Of a stretch of DNA of 64,000 nt, positions 1 to 8,750 are shown in pieces. Within the stretch, counting starts at the first letter, position 1. Each line of letters begins with the position of its first letter. The stretch lies in the NCBI RefSeq assembly GCF_002440635.1, contig NZ_DJUW01000030.1:11601-75600 (forward strand), in the 5' to 3' direction. The stretch is from Novosphingobium sp. UBA6272 (GTDB lineage Bacteria; Pseudomonadota; Alphaproteobacteria; Sphingomonadales; Sphingomonadaceae). The notes beneath the pieces were generated by a model. That model was given only the letters and a program-made list of their open reading frames with translations, did no database searches and was not told the DNA's origin. A program made the position numbers and the translations under genes.

Positions 1-823
1 AGTCGAGCGCGTCTTCATAGCAGATCCTGGCAAAGGCATTGGCCTGCTGGCTCATCCCCAGGCGCTCTCCGTTGAAATTGCGCATGATCCCGGCAAAGCC
101 GCCGTTCTCGGGCCCGATAAGGTTTTCGGCCGGCACTTCGACCGCGTCGAAATGGATCGTCGCGGTGTCGCTGGCGTGCCAGCCCATCTTGGCCAGCGGC
201 GTTCGGGTGATGCCGGGCCGGTCCAGTTCGACCAGCAGTAGCGATACCCCGCCGATCCCCGGCCCGCCGGTCCGCACAGCCAGGGTGACATAGTCGGCGC
301 GCATGCCGGTGGTGATATAGGTCTTCTCGCCGGTGACCACAAAGCTTGCCCCCTTGCGCTCTGCCCTGGTGCGCAGGTTGGCAACATCCGATCCGCCTCC
401 CGGCTCGGTAATGCCGAGGCAGATCAGCTTTTCCCCGGCCAGCACCGCTGGCGCGATCCGCCGCTTCATGTCCTCGCTGCCCATGGCCAGGATCGGCGGC
501 AGGCCGATCCCGTGAGTCATCAGCGAGGCACAGATCCCGCCCGCGCCGGGCCGGGCCAGTTCCTCGGTCTGGACCAGGCTGTGGAACAGGGTGAAATGAT
601 CACCGGTGCCGCCGAATTCCTCCGGATAGTTGAGGCCGAGAATGCCGGCCTCGGCCGCCTTGCGGTGCAGTTCGCGGGGCAGTTCGCCAGCGGCCTCCCA
701 CTGGTCGACGTTGGGAGTGATTTCCCTGGCGACGAAGGCGCGGACGGTGTCGCAGACCGCTTCGTGGCTGTCATCGTAATGCGGCGAGCGCGAACGCCAC
801 TGGTCGAACAAGGGCGTTTCCAT
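1..823 (-). CDS. Acyl-CoA dehydrogenase, C-terminus cut by window start
   Basis: Flavoenzyme family that oxidises acyl-CoA to enoyl-CoA. The first 274 residues are visible, read from an ATG at 821-823 (METPLFDQWR...). The N-terminal helical domain, the EFGGTGDHF stretch and the mid-domain FAD/substrate motif CLGITEPGGGSDV are all present, followed by GEKTYITTG. The C-terminal domain with the catalytic base lies outside the window. The gene starts 13 bp from the end of dcd on the same strand, so the two may be co-transcribed. The chain-length class cannot be told from this part. Confidence 0.88.
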   Translation of the reverse strand, partial: METPLFDQWRSRSPHYDDSHEAVCDTVRAFVAREITPNVDQWEAAGELPRELHRKAAEAGILGLNYPEEFGGTGDHFTLFHSLVQTEELARPGAGGICASLMTHGIGLPPILAMGSEDMKRRIAPAVLAGEKLICLGITEPGGGSDVANLRTRAERKGASFVVTGEKTYITTGMRADYVTLAVRTGGPGIGGVSLLLVELDRPGITRTPLAKMGWHASDTATIHFDAVEVPAENLIGPENGGFAGIMRNFNGERLGMSQQANAFARICYEDALD

Positions 824-835
824 TTTGGCTCTCCG

Positions 836-1390
836 TCAAAGTTTGGGAAGGGTAACCCCGCGCTGGCCCATGTATTTGCCGCTGCGGTCGCCGTAGGAAA
901 CCTCGCACGGTTCGTTGCCCTTGAGGAACAGGAACTGGCAGGCGCCCTCGTTGGCGTAGATCTTGGCCGGCAGCGGGGTGGTGTTCGAAAACTCCAGCGT
1001 CACGTGGCCTTCCCATTCCGGCTCGAGCGGGGTGACGTTGACGATGATCCCGCAGCGGGCATAGGTGCTCTTGCCCAGGCAGATCACCAGCACGTCGCGC
1101 GGAATCCGGAAATATTCCACCGTGCGGGCCAGCGCGAACGAATTGGGCGGGATGATGCAGCAGTCGGTCTTCATGTCGACAAAGCTGTTGTCGGTGAAGT
1201 TCTTGGGATCGACCACCGCCGAGTGGACGTTGGTGAATACCTTGAACTCGTCCGCCACCCGCGCGTCATAACCATAGGACGACAGCCCGTAGGATATGCA
1301 GCCGTCGCGCTTCTGGTGCTCGACGAACGGCTCGATCATGCCCGAATGGCGGGCTTCGTTACGGATCCACTTGTCTGAAAGAATCGCCAT
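836..1390 (-). CDS. dcd: dCTP deaminase
   Basis: Deaminates dCTP to dUTP, the precursor of dTMP. The 184-residue protein has the normal family length. It opens with MAILSDKWI and contains the family signatures GLSSYGYDAR, the central GKSTYARCG segment and the C-terminal SGKYMGQRGVTLP. All conserved blocks are present, so it should be an active homotrimer. It lies between a secreted protein and an acyl-CoA dehydrogenase, all on the minus strand. Confidence 0.97.
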   Translation of the reverse strand: MAILSDKWIRNEARHSGMIEPFVEHQKRDGCISYGLSSYGYDARVADEFKVFTNVHSAVVDPKNFTDNSFVDMKTDCCIIPPNSFALARTVEYFRIPRDVLVICLGKSTYARCGIIVNVTPLEPEWEGHVTLEFSNTTPLPAKIYANEGACQFLFLKGNEPCEVSYGDRSGKYMGQRGVTLPKL

Positions 1391-1409
1391 GTGTTGCTGG
1401 TCCGCCGGT

Positions 1410-1922
1410 TCAGTTGCGCAGGCCGGGTTTGCCGTTCCCGTATGACTGGTACGTGATGTGGCAAAGCGTGAGACTTGTCTTCGAATTGACCGCGCTCAGC
1501 ACCAACATGGCAAGGTTCTTCTTCTTGTCAGCAAACATGTCCGACTTCAGCTGCAAGGTGCCGAGGTCGGTAACCTTGCCGTCCACCGGCGTACCCAGCG
1601 GGCCGCGCACCTTGGCAAGGAAAGCCGGGCAGTTGGAATAGTCTTGCGGGATCATCTTGATCACGCTGAGCCCACCATTCTTGTCGAAGAAGAATTGCCA
1701 TTCGACATCGAGCTCGTCCAGCTTTCCGCGCCGCTTGGCGCGCTGGTCCTGATCGAACACACGCTGCTTTTCGGTCCCTGCGAAGGGTTCGGTCCCCGGC
1801 CCGGCTTTGGCAATTACCGTTTCAACCGAATCGCCCCAACGGGTCTTCTCCCAATCGGCCTGAGCAGGCGCCGCCACGAGCATGGCGGCACTGGCGAACG
1901 CAAGTGCAATGGTCTTGTTCAT
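1410..1922 (-). CDS. Secreted protein of unknown function
   Basis: 170 residues with a clear signal peptide (MNKTIALAFASAAMLVAAPAQA, cleavage expected after AQA near residue 22). The mature part is polar, with no further membrane segment. It contains WGDSVETVIAKAGPG near its start and two cysteines (NCPAFL and LCHITY) that could form a disulfide in the periplasm. I do not recognise a named family. It sits alone between the epimerase and dcd, all on the minus strand. Confidence 0.72.
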   Translation of the reverse strand: MNKTIALAFASAAMLVAAPAQADWEKTRWGDSVETVIAKAGPGTEPFAGTEKQRVFDQDQRAKRRGKLDELDVEWQFFFDKNGGLSVIKMIPQDYSNCPAFLAKVRGPLGTPVDGKVTDLGTLQLKSDMFADKKKNLAMLVLSAVNSKTSLTLCHITYQSYGNGKPGLRN

Positions 1923-1960
1923 TTCCTGAGCATGGCGCGCAGTGGCGCAGGCATCAAGGG

Positions 1961-2959
1961 TCAGTTGCCGTGATAGTCCTTGTACCAGCGCACAAAGTTG
2001 GGGACACCCACATCGATGCTGGTGGTCGGGGCATAACCCAGCTCGGTCTGGATCGCGTCGATATTGGCATAGGTCGCGGGGACGTCGCCGGGCTGGATCG
2101 GCTGGAAATCGATTACCGCCTTTTTTCCGCAGCTCTCTTCGAGCAGTTCGACTACCTTCATCAGGTGTTCGGACCTGTTGTTGCCGATGTTGTAGAGCGC
2201 GTGCGGCTTGGTGCTGCCACCGGCCTTGGCCGCGCCATCGTCAGCCGGCGGATTGTCGAGGCAGGCGACCACGCCCGAGACGATATCCTCGATATAGGTG
2301 AAGTCGCGGAACATCTCGCCGTTGTTGAACACCGGGATCGGCTGTCCGGCCAGGATCGCCTTGGTGAAGATCCACATCATCATGTCGGGGCGGCCCCACG
2401 GGCCATAAACGGTGAAGAAGCGCAGGCCAGTCAGCGGCACGCGGAACAGGTGGGCGTAGGTTTCGCTCATCAGTTCGTCGGCGCGCTTGGTCGCGGCATA
2501 GAGCGAGACCGGATGATCGACCCGGTCCTCGACCGAGAACGGCATCTGGGTGTTGCCGCCGTAGACCGAGCTGGAGCTGGCATAGACCATATGCTCAACC
2601 TTGCGGTGGCGGGCGATCTCCAGCAGGTTGACGTGGCCGGCCAGGTTGGCGCTGACATAGGCCTGCGGGTTTTCCAGGCTGTAGCGCACCCCGGCCTGAG
2701 CGCCGAGGTGGACGATCCGGTCGAATTCCGTGCCCTGGAGCGCTCCGTCGAGCGCGGCCATGTCGGCGAAGTCGAGTTGGTGGAACCGGAACCGTTCTCC
2801 GCCCGCTTCGGCGACGCGGGCGAGCCGGTCCTGCTTGAGGCTGACCTGATAATAGTCGTTCATGCTGTCGATCCCCACCACCGAATCGCCGCGGGCCAGC
2901 AGCCGTAGGGCCAGGGTGGAGCCGATAAAGCCGGCCACGCCGGTAATCAGAACGCGCAT
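1961..2959 (-). CDS. UDP-glucuronate 4-epimerase-like NAD-dependent epimerase
   Basis: Extended short-chain dehydrogenase fold of 332 residues. The N-terminal Rossmann motif GVAGFIG binds NAD. The catalytic Ser region is YASSSSVYGG and the YxxxK pair is YAATK. The sequence SLYAATKRADELM and the segment LTGLRFFTVYGPWGRPDMM are typical of UDP-glucuronate/galacturonate 4-epimerases used for capsule or LPS sugars. The start at 2957-2959 is chosen because AAAGGA lies just upstream; a longer reading to 2998 adds residues with no homology. It is divergent from wecB-wecC, which also make activated uronic-type sugars. Confidence 0.9.
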   Translation of the reverse strand: MRVLITGVAGFIGSTLALRLLARGDSVVGIDSMNDYYQVSLKQDRLARVAEAGGERFRFHQLDFADMAALDGALQGTEFDRIVHLGAQAGVRYSLENPQAYVSANLAGHVNLLEIARHRKVEHMVYASSSSVYGGNTQMPFSVEDRVDHPVSLYAATKRADELMSETYAHLFRVPLTGLRFFTVYGPWGRPDMMMWIFTKAILAGQPIPVFNNGEMFRDFTYIEDIVSGVVACLDNPPADDGAAKAGGSTKPHALYNIGNNRSEHLMKVVELLEESCGKKAVIDFQPIQPGDVPATYANIDAIQTELGYAPTTSIDVGVPNFVRWYKDYHGN

Positions 2960-3065
2960 TGAAATCCTTTCGATCGGCTCTGCGAGCCCACGACACATGA
3001 ACCACTTGCGTCACCCTGCGCATGCGCCGGGGTACCGCTTTCCGGACCCCTCGTTGAAGGAAGCC

Positions 3066-3092
3066 GGACCCCGGATCAAGTCCGGGGTGACG
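3066..3092. repeat. Dispersed sphingomonad hairpin repeat
   Basis: Stem ACCCCGGA (3068-3075), loop TCAAG, stem TCCGGGGT (3081-3088). This short palindrome is abundant between genes in sphingomonad chromosomes. It lies between the divergent epimerase and wecB genes, so it is not a simple terminator of either. Confidence 0.6.
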
Positions 3093-3179
3093 GCTTGGGG
3101 AGGCGATTTGTTGATTTCGCGCGGTTTTCGCTGCGGCGCCTTATGTCATGGTTAACCGAATGCCGTTATGGGGGCTGGC

Positions 3180-4313
3180 ATGTCAGAGCCGCAAAAAATT
3201 CTCGTGGTCTTTGGGACCCGCCCCGAAGCGATCAAGCTGTTCCCGGTGGTCGCCGCGCTACAGGCCGATCCGCGCTTCACCCCGGTGGTCTGCGTTTCGG
3301 CGCAGCACCGTCAGATGCTCGACCAGGTGCTCGCAATCGCCGGGCTGGTCCCCGATCACGATCTTGACCTGATGAAGCCCGACCAGACGCTCGACGGGCT
3401 GACCGCTGCACTGCTGACCGGGCTTGGCCGGGTGATGGACCTCGAAAAGCCGGCACGAGTTATCGTCCAGGGTGATACCGCTACCGCGATGGCCGGGGCG
3501 CTCGCCGCCTACTACCGCCAGGTCCCGGTCGACCACGTCGAGGCCGGTTTGCGCAGCGGCAACATCTATCACCCCTGGCCCGAAGAGGTGAACCGCAAGA
3601 TCATCGGCAGCATCGCCAGCCTGCACTTCGCCCCGACCGAAGTCAGCCAGGCCGCGCTGCTGGCCGAAAATGTCCCGGCGGACCGTGTCCACGTGACCGG
3701 CAACACCGTGATCGACGCGCTGCACTGGGTCTCGGCCCGGATCGAGGGAGATCCATCGCTGGCGGCAGGGCTCGACGAACTCAAGGCGCGCTTTGCGGGC
3801 AAGCGGATCATCGGCGTCACCAGCCACCGGCGCGAGAACTTCGGCGGCGGGATGGAGGGTATCGCCGAGGCAATCCGCCAGATCGCCGCGCGGCCTGACG
3901 TGGCGGTAATCTTTCCAGTCCACCTCAACCCCAATGTCCGCAAGGTGATGGGCGCGGCGCTCGATGGCCTCGACAACGTCGCGCTGATCGAACCGCTCGA
4001 CTATCCGCATTTCGCCCACCTGCTGGCGATCAGCGAGATCATGCTGACCGACAGCGGCGGGGTTCAGGAAGAAGCGCCCGCGCTGGGCAAGCCGGTGCTG
4101 GTGATGCGCGAGACCACCGAACGGCCCGAAGGCGTCGCGGCCGGCACGGCCAAGCTGGTCGGCACCGAAACGGCGGTTATCGTTACCGAATTGTTCAAAC
4201 TTCTCGACGATAAGGCGGCTTACGAAGCCATGGCGCGGGCTCACAATCCCTTTGGGGACGGGCAGACCGCGCGGCGGATTGTGGAGCTGCTCGGGAATGA
4301 AATCGGACGTTAA
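3180..4313 (+). CDS. wecB: UDP-N-acetylglucosamine 2-epimerase (non-hydrolysing)
   Basis: Converts UDP-GlcNAc to UDP-ManNAc for surface polysaccharide. Family signatures are visible: VVFGTRPEAIKLFPV at the N-terminus, QGDTATAMAGALA, VEAGLRSGNIYHPWPEE, SHRRENFGGG, and the C-terminal nucleotide-binding TDSGGVQEEAPALGKP followed by MRETTERPEG. Length about 377 residues is normal. The ATG at 3180 (MSEPQK) is preferred because GGGGG lies just upstream; an in-frame ATG at 3168 adds four residues. The end overlaps the wecC start by 17 bp, implying coupled translation and a two-step route to UDP-ManNAcA. Confidence 0.95.
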   Translation: MSEPQKILVVFGTRPEAIKLFPVVAALQADPRFTPVVCVSAQHRQMLDQVLAIAGLVPDHDLDLMKPDQTLDGLTAALLTGLGRVMDLEKPARVIVQGDTATAMAGALAAYYRQVPVDHVEAGLRSGNIYHPWPEEVNRKIIGSIASLHFAPTEVSQAALLAENVPADRVHVTGNTVIDALHWVSARIEGDPSLAAGLDELKARFAGKRIIGVTSHRRENFGGGMEGIAEAIRQIAARPDVAVIFPVHLNPNVRKVMGAALDGLDNVALIEPLDYPHFAHLLAISEIMLTDSGGVQEEAPALGKPVLVMRETTERPEGVAAGTAKLVGTETAVIVTELFKLLDDKAAYEAMARAHNPFGDGQTARRIVELLGNEIGR

Positions 4314-5601
4314 ACCGGACGTTTGTGTCGTCGGTCTGGGTTATATCGGGCTGCCGACCGCCGCCGTTGTCGCGCGCGCGGGCTGCCGGGTTCACGGGGT
4401 CGACGTGACGCAAAGCGTGGTCGACACGATCAACCGCGGCGAAATCCATATCGAGGAAGTCGATCTTGACGGGCTGGTCCAGGGCGTTGTCGCGCGCGGG
4501 CTGCTGACCGCCTCGACCGAGGTCGCCCCCTGCGACGTCTTCATCATCGCGGTGCCGACCCCGTTCGACAAGAACCACGCGCCCGACATTTCCTATGTCC
4601 TCGCCGCAGGCGAAGCGGTGGCGAAGGTGCTCAAGCCCGGTGACTGCGTGATCCTTGAATCGACCAGCCCGGTTGGCACCACCGAAGCGCTGCGCGATCT
4701 GATCGCCAGCGCCCGGCCCGACCTGAAGTGCCCCGGCCTGACCAGCGAGACACCGGACATCGCTATCTCCTATTGTCCGGAACGCGTCCTGCCCGGCAAG
4801 ATCCTTGAAGAGCTGACCAACAACGACCGCTCGATCGGCGGGATCACCCCGCGTTGTGCGCGCAAGGCGCTGGCGTTTTACAAGCTGTTCGTGCGCGGCG
4901 AATGCGTGGTTACGGATTCGCGTTCGGCGGAGATGACCAAGCTGGTCGAGAATGCCTACCGCGACGTCAACATCGCCTTTGCCAACGAACTCAGCATTGT
5001 CGCCGACAAGATGGGGCTCGACGTGTGGGAAGTGATCCGGCTGGCCAACCGCCACCCGCGCGTCAACATCCTGACCCCGGGTCCCGGTGTCGGCGGGCAC
5101 TGCATCGCGGTCGATCCGTGGTTCATCGTTCACGGCGCGCCTGAAGAGACCCCGCTGATCCGCACCGCGCGCGGCGTCAACGACGGCAAGATCCATCACG
5201 TGATCGCCCGCGCCGAAGCGCTGATCGAGGCTCACCCCGGCCAGACGGTCGCCTGCCTCGGCCTGGCCTTCAAGGCTAACATCGACGACTTCCGCGAAAG
5301 CCCGGCCCGCGCCGTGGCCGCACGGCTCGCGCGCAAGTTCGGTGAGCGGATCAAGGTGGTTGAGCCTTATGCGGCGCAGCTCCCGCGCGAGTTCGAAGGC
5401 ACCGCGGCCGAACTGATCGACATCGATACCGCGCTGGAGACTTGCGGCGTGCTGATCGTGCTGGTGGATCACGATGCCTTCAAGGCCGTGCCCTTGGCCG
5501 AACGCGCCGCCAAGGCGGTTTACGATACCCGCGGGATCTGGCTCGATCAGCCCAGGGCAGCGGCTCCGGCCAGCGCCGAGGCCTTGCGCCTGGCAAGCTG
5601 A
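4297..5601 (+). CDS. wecC: UDP-N-acetyl-D-mannosamine dehydrogenase
   Basis: NAD-dependent double oxidation of UDP-ManNAc to UDP-ManNAc-uronate, directly following the WecB step. The protein of 434 residues has the N-terminal Rossmann motif VVGLGYIGLPTA, the substrate segment ILESTSPVGTTEAL, YCPERVLPG, and the catalytic cysteine in GPGVGGHCIAVDPWF. The C-terminal UDP-binding domain has GLAFKANIDDFRESPA. The ATG at 4297 lies inside the end of wecB, and translation upstream of it is not conserved. UDP-glucose dehydrogenase-type alternatives are less likely given the wecB neighbour. Confidence 0.94.
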   Translation: MKSDVKPDVCVVGLGYIGLPTAAVVARAGCRVHGVDVTQSVVDTINRGEIHIEEVDLDGLVQGVVARGLLTASTEVAPCDVFIIAVPTPFDKNHAPDISYVLAAGEAVAKVLKPGDCVILESTSPVGTTEALRDLIASARPDLKCPGLTSETPDIAISYCPERVLPGKILEELTNNDRSIGGITPRCARKALAFYKLFVRGECVVTDSRSAEMTKLVENAYRDVNIAFANELSIVADKMGLDVWEVIRLANRHPRVNILTPGPGVGGHCIAVDPWFIVHGAPEETPLIRTARGVNDGKIHHVIARAEALIEAHPGQTVACLGLAFKANIDDFRESPARAVAARLARKFGERIKVVEPYAAQLPREFEGTAAELIDIDTALETCGVLIVLVDHDAFKAVPLAERAAKAVYDTRGIWLDQPRAAAPASAEALRLAS

Positions 5602-5609
5602 ATCGCGAC

Positions 5610-5996
5610 GTGGAACGCTGGTTCCTCGGTGCCGGAATTGCGCTTTGCCTGTTCAGCCTGTGGGCGGTTGCCCGGCATGACTGGCAGCGCCTGATCCGGC
5701 CCGGGCGGCGGGTCCTCGCCCGGGTGACCGGGCACCGCGAAAGCTGGGAAAACGCGGCCAGGTCCTATGCCGCGATCTATTACTTCCAGGATGAGAACGG
5801 CACCCACGAGGTGGTCGATGCCGTTCACGCTTCAAACCCGTTTCCGCCGGTCGGTACGCAGGTCGAACTGACCTATCCTGAAGGCCGGCCCGATCTGGCC
5901 CGCCCGCCCCGGCCGCTGCTGTGGGCACTGGTCTATCTCCTGCTGCTGTTCCTGACCGGGATGCTGGCGGCCAAGGCACTCGGCTGGTTGCCTTAG
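5610..5996 (+). CDS. DUF3592-type membrane protein
   Basis: About 128 residues from a GTG at 5610, 8 bp after wecC stops. One N-terminal membrane helix (WFLGAGIALCLFSLWAV), a soluble middle resembling the DUF3592 fold (GRRVLARVTGHRES, then YYFQDENGTHEVVDAV and VGTQVELTYPEGRP), and a C-terminal helix (LLWALVYLLLLFLTGMLAA). The longer reading from 5442 runs antisense-like through wecC and is rejected. Function unknown. Confidence 0.7.
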   Translation: MERWFLGAGIALCLFSLWAVARHDWQRLIRPGRRVLARVTGHRESWENAARSYAAIYYFQDENGTHEVVDAVHASNPFPPVGTQVELTYPEGRPDLARPPRPLLWALVYLLLLFLTGMLAAKALGWLP

Positions 5997-6064
5997 GAAG
6001 GCGCGCGGGGCATGATGCGCCCCGACCGGGCCGCGAGGGGCGGCCCCATGGGGAGCAGCCAGCC

Positions 6065-6505
6065 ATGTCCGAAACCGATCTCAGCGGTCCGCCGCCCTCG
6101 ATGACGCCGTCGATGACCCCGCCAGAAGGCAATGTTCCGCCGCCGACTCCGCCGGGACCATCGGCCCCGCAGGGCGGGTTCGATTTCAATTACCCAACCA
6201 TCGTCTCGCTGCTGTACCTCAGCTCGTTCGTGCTGGGGATCACCGCGATCGTTGGGGTGGTGCTGGCCTATGTCTGGAAAGGCGAGTCGCGTGAGGCGTG
6301 GGAGGCTTCGCATTACGAATACCTGATCAACACCTTCTGGATCGGGCTGGTCGGCTCGATCATCGGCTTCATCCTGATCTTCATCCTGATCGGCATCCCG
6401 ATCCTGCTGGCGGTGATGGCGCTGATGGTGGTGCGTTCGGTCCTGTCGCTGATCCGCGCGCAAAAGCATGAGCCGATGCCCAACCCCGGGACCTGGCTGG
6501 CCTGA
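6065..6505 (+). CDS. DUF4870-like membrane protein
   Basis: 146 residues. A proline-rich cytoplasmic N-terminus (about 35 residues) is followed by three membrane helices: IVSLLYLSSFVLGITAIVGVVLAYVW, then NTFWIGLVGSIIG leading into FILIFILIGIPILLAVMALM. The start at ATG 6065 has GGGGAG upstream. It is followed after 11 bp by another membrane protein. The layout fits the DUF4870/TIGR-type small membrane proteins. No enzymatic role can be read. Confidence 0.7.
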   Translation: MSETDLSGPPPSMTPSMTPPEGNVPPPTPPGPSAPQGGFDFNYPTIVSLLYLSSFVLGITAIVGVVLAYVWKGESREAWEASHYEYLINTFWIGLVGSIIGFILIFILIGIPILLAVMALMVVRSVLSLIRAQKHEPMPNPGTWLA

Positions 6506-6516
6506 GGGAGGCACCG

Positions 6517-6852
6517 ATGACCGCGCTGCGGCTTTACCTGATCCTGGCCTGGACCGCGCTGATCACCTTCACCGCGTTCGTGATCGGGCGCGACGGGCTG
6601 AACCTGCTGCCAGTGTTCTTCGGCGATATCGCTGCAGGGCACTGGCCGGGCCAGTTCAACGCCGATTTCATGTCGGTGCTGGCGCTCTCCGCGCTATGGA
6701 CCGGCTGGCGCAACGGCTGGACCGCGCTCGGCTGGGGGCTGGCCGCAATGGCCTTCTTCTTCGGCGGGGCCTTCCTGATGGCCTACCTGCTGATCCTGCT
6801 GCACCTGGAAAAGGGCGACATGCGCCGGGTGCTACTGGGGGTCAGGGTCTAA
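6517..6852 (+). CDS. Small integral membrane protein
   Basis: 111 residues with three to four hydrophobic helices (LYLILAWTALITFTAFVIG, MSVLALSALWTGW, LGWGLAAMAFFFGGAFLMAYLLILL). GAGGGAGG lies just upstream of the ATG. It follows the DUF4870-like gene closely and is probably co-transcribed with it. No known family is recognised. Confidence 0.7.
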   Translation: MTALRLYLILAWTALITFTAFVIGRDGLNLLPVFFGDIAAGHWPGQFNADFMSVLALSALWTGWRNGWTALGWGLAAMAFFFGGAFLMAYLLILLHLEKGDMRRVLLGVRV

Positions 6853-6879
6853 GCGGGAGCGGCTGACGGTGCGGCCCGG

Positions 6880-7356
6880 TCAGAGCAGCTGCCAGCCAAT
6901 CCACGCGCCCAGCCCCGCCACCTGCAGCACCAGCACGGCGAACAGGTTGCTGGAGAACGGCTGCTTGCGGGTCTTGTGCCGGAACAGCGCCCGCCCGGCA
7001 TAGGCCCCGGCAGTGCCACCCAGCAGCGCGAGCAGCAGCAGGGTCGATTCCTGCACCCGCCAGCCGCCGCTTTCCGCGCGCGCCTTGTCGATCCCGAACG
7101 CGGCGAAGCAGACGAAACTGGCTGCCGCCAGCCAGCTGACGAGATTGGCGGGGGTCAGGAAGGCGAGAACCGCCGCCACTGCGACGACGCCATTCCAGAC
7201 TGCCACCCCCAGCGCTGCCGCAGCAAGAAGGAGCAGCGTGATCAACCCTTCGAGAATTGTCCCGTCAGGGCCGCGCGGACGCTGGCGGCGCTGGACGCGG
7301 CCAGGCGGCTCCGCCCTCCGCGGCCGTGATCGGTTCGGGTGCTGCGGCGATTTCAT
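6880..7356 (-). CDS. DUF1294 membrane protein
   Basis: The C-terminal half matches DUF1294: FAAFGIDKARAESGGWRVQESTLLLLALLGG, then AGRALFRHKTRKQPF and a final helix. About four membrane segments are seen. The first 30 or so residues are basic and unlike the family, so the true start could be internal. An N-terminal cold-shock domain, present in some DUF1294 proteins, is absent. The gene is convergent with the upstream membrane-protein pair. Confidence 0.8.
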   Translation of the reverse strand: MKSPQHPNRSRPRRAEPPGRVQRRQRPRGPDGTILEGLITLLLLAAAALGVAVWNGVVAVAAVLAFLTPANLVSWLAAASFVCFAAFGIDKARAESGGWRVQESTLLLLALLGGTAGAYAGRALFRHKTRKQPFSSNLFAVLVLQVAGLGAWIGWQLL

Positions 7357-7502
7357 CCGGGCGCGTGATCCACGGGAAGGTAAGTCGCGCCTAGAGCCCC
7401 TGGGTGATGAACACCCGGTAATCGGCCCCCTGGAACCGCACCCGCCGCGCTTCCTGATAGGCGTCGGAGTGATACCAGGCGCGGGCCGCGTCCATGTCGG
7501 GG

Positions 7503-7510
7503 AATTCGAT
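7503..7510. repeat. Target-site duplication, left copy
   Basis: AATTCGAT, repeated exactly at 9348-9355 on the other side of the element. It lies within the disrupted DUF1330-like gene. Confidence 0.93.
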
Positions 7511-7598
7511 GGGAATTATATACTTGACTACCTAAACGGGATAGGGTAGTTATCTTCTTATCGAGAGGATAAGCCTCTGCGAAAACAGGAGAAACAAA

Positions 7599-7826
7599 AT
7601 GGCAAACTTGACCAAAAGCAAGCTGGAACGCTTCATCAAAATCCGCAACAAGGGCGGCTTTTCGAGTAACCTCCAATTCAGCATCGATGCTACCGAAGCG
7701 GGTTTTGACGTTGGCGATCTTGGCGACCCGACCAAGCTGGAAGAGGGCGGTTATGCGTGGAACACCGCGCATGGTAAATTGATCGAGCAGCCCAACGGGC
7801 AAATGCAACTGGCCGAGGCGGTCTGA
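7599..7826 (+). CDS. Insertion-sequence passenger protein, unknown
   Basis: 75 residues (MANLTKSKLERFIKIRNKGG...), with a strong AGGAGAAAC ribosome site upstream. It ends 3 bp before the transposase start, so it is the first gene of the element's operon. It has no membrane segment and no recognisable fold; the acidic middle contains DVGDLGDPTKLEEGGY. It could be a regulator or accessory DNA-binding factor, but nothing visible decides this. Confidence 0.65.
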   Translation: MANLTKSKLERFIKIRNKGGFSSNLQFSIDATEAGFDVGDLGDPTKLEEGGYAWNTAHGKLIEQPNGQMQLAEAV

Positions 7827-7829
7827 GCC

Positions 7830-8750
7830 GTGAGCAAGTCCAGCATCAGCACCTTTGAGCTGTTCCAGCGGTTCCCCGATCAGGAAAGCGCCCGTCTCTA
7901 TTTCGAGGCGGCGCGCTGGCCCGACGGGGCCGTCTGCCCCGCTTGTGGCGAAGCCAAGCGTATCGGCACCCGCAAGGACGGCTTCTACCGCTGCAACGCC
8001 TGCCTGTCCGATTTCACCATCCGCACCGGCACCATTTTCGAGCGGTCCAAGGTGCCGCTGCACAAGTGGATTTACGCGATGTATCTGCTTGTCACGAGCC
8101 GCAAGGGTATCAGTAGCCTGCAACTGCACTCGCAGATCGGCGTCACGCAAAAGACAGCATGGTTCATGTTGCAACGGCTGCGCGAAGCCTGCGGCAACGA
8201 TCCTACCGAACTGGCCGGAATTGTCGAAATTGATGAGGTCTATATTGGCGGAAAGGAGGCGTCGAAGCACGAACATAAGCGCCTTGGTCTTGGACGGGGT
8301 AGCGTCGGCAAGACCCCGGTTATCGCTGGCAGGGAGCGTGAAACTGGCCGCGTCAAAGCAGAGGTCAAGCCATCGATCAGCGGGCGTAACGCGGTCGGCT
8401 TCGCGCACCGGCACGTTCAAGTCGGCTCGACGATCCACACCGACGAAAGCGCGATCTACAACCGGGTTGGCGGACTGCTCTACAAACACGAAACCGTCAA
8501 CCACGGCGCTGGCGAGTATGTCCGGGGCGACGTAACCACCAACGGCATCGAGAGCGTGTTTGCCGTTCTCAAGCGCGGCCTGCATGGCGTCTATCACCAT
8601 GCCAGCCCAAAGCATCTGCACCGTTATGTCGGTGAGTTTGCGTTCCGACTTGGGGATGGCGATGTCAGCCGCCACACAATGGAACGCCTCGCCAGCCTGT
8701 TCGCTGCGGCCATAGGCCAGCGCCTGACTTACAAGGATTTGATCGCATGA
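7830..8750 (+). CDS. IS1595/ISXO2-family transposase
   Basis: 306 residues. The N-terminal zinc ribbon has CPACGEAKRIG and CNACLSDF. The DDE-type catalytic core follows: VEIDEVYIGGKE (first Asp), HTDESAIYN (second Asp), and NGIESVFAVLKRGLHGVYHH holding the final acidic residue of this family. The gene is intact and, together with perfect ends and target repeats, suggests a recent and possibly still mobile copy. The GTG at 7830 starts the protein (MSKSSISTFELFQRFPD). Confidence 0.95.
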   Translation: MSKSSISTFELFQRFPDQESARLYFEAARWPDGAVCPACGEAKRIGTRKDGFYRCNACLSDFTIRTGTIFERSKVPLHKWIYAMYLLVTSRKGISSLQLHSQIGVTQKTAWFMLQRLREACGNDPTELAGIVEIDEVYIGGKEASKHEHKRLGLGRGSVGKTPVIAGRERETGRVKAEVKPSISGRNAVGFAHRHVQVGSTIHTDESAIYNRVGGLLYKHETVNHGAGEYVRGDVTTNGIESVFAVLKRGLHGVYHHASPKHLHRYVGEFAFRLGDGDVSRHTMERLASLFAAAIGQRLTYKDLIA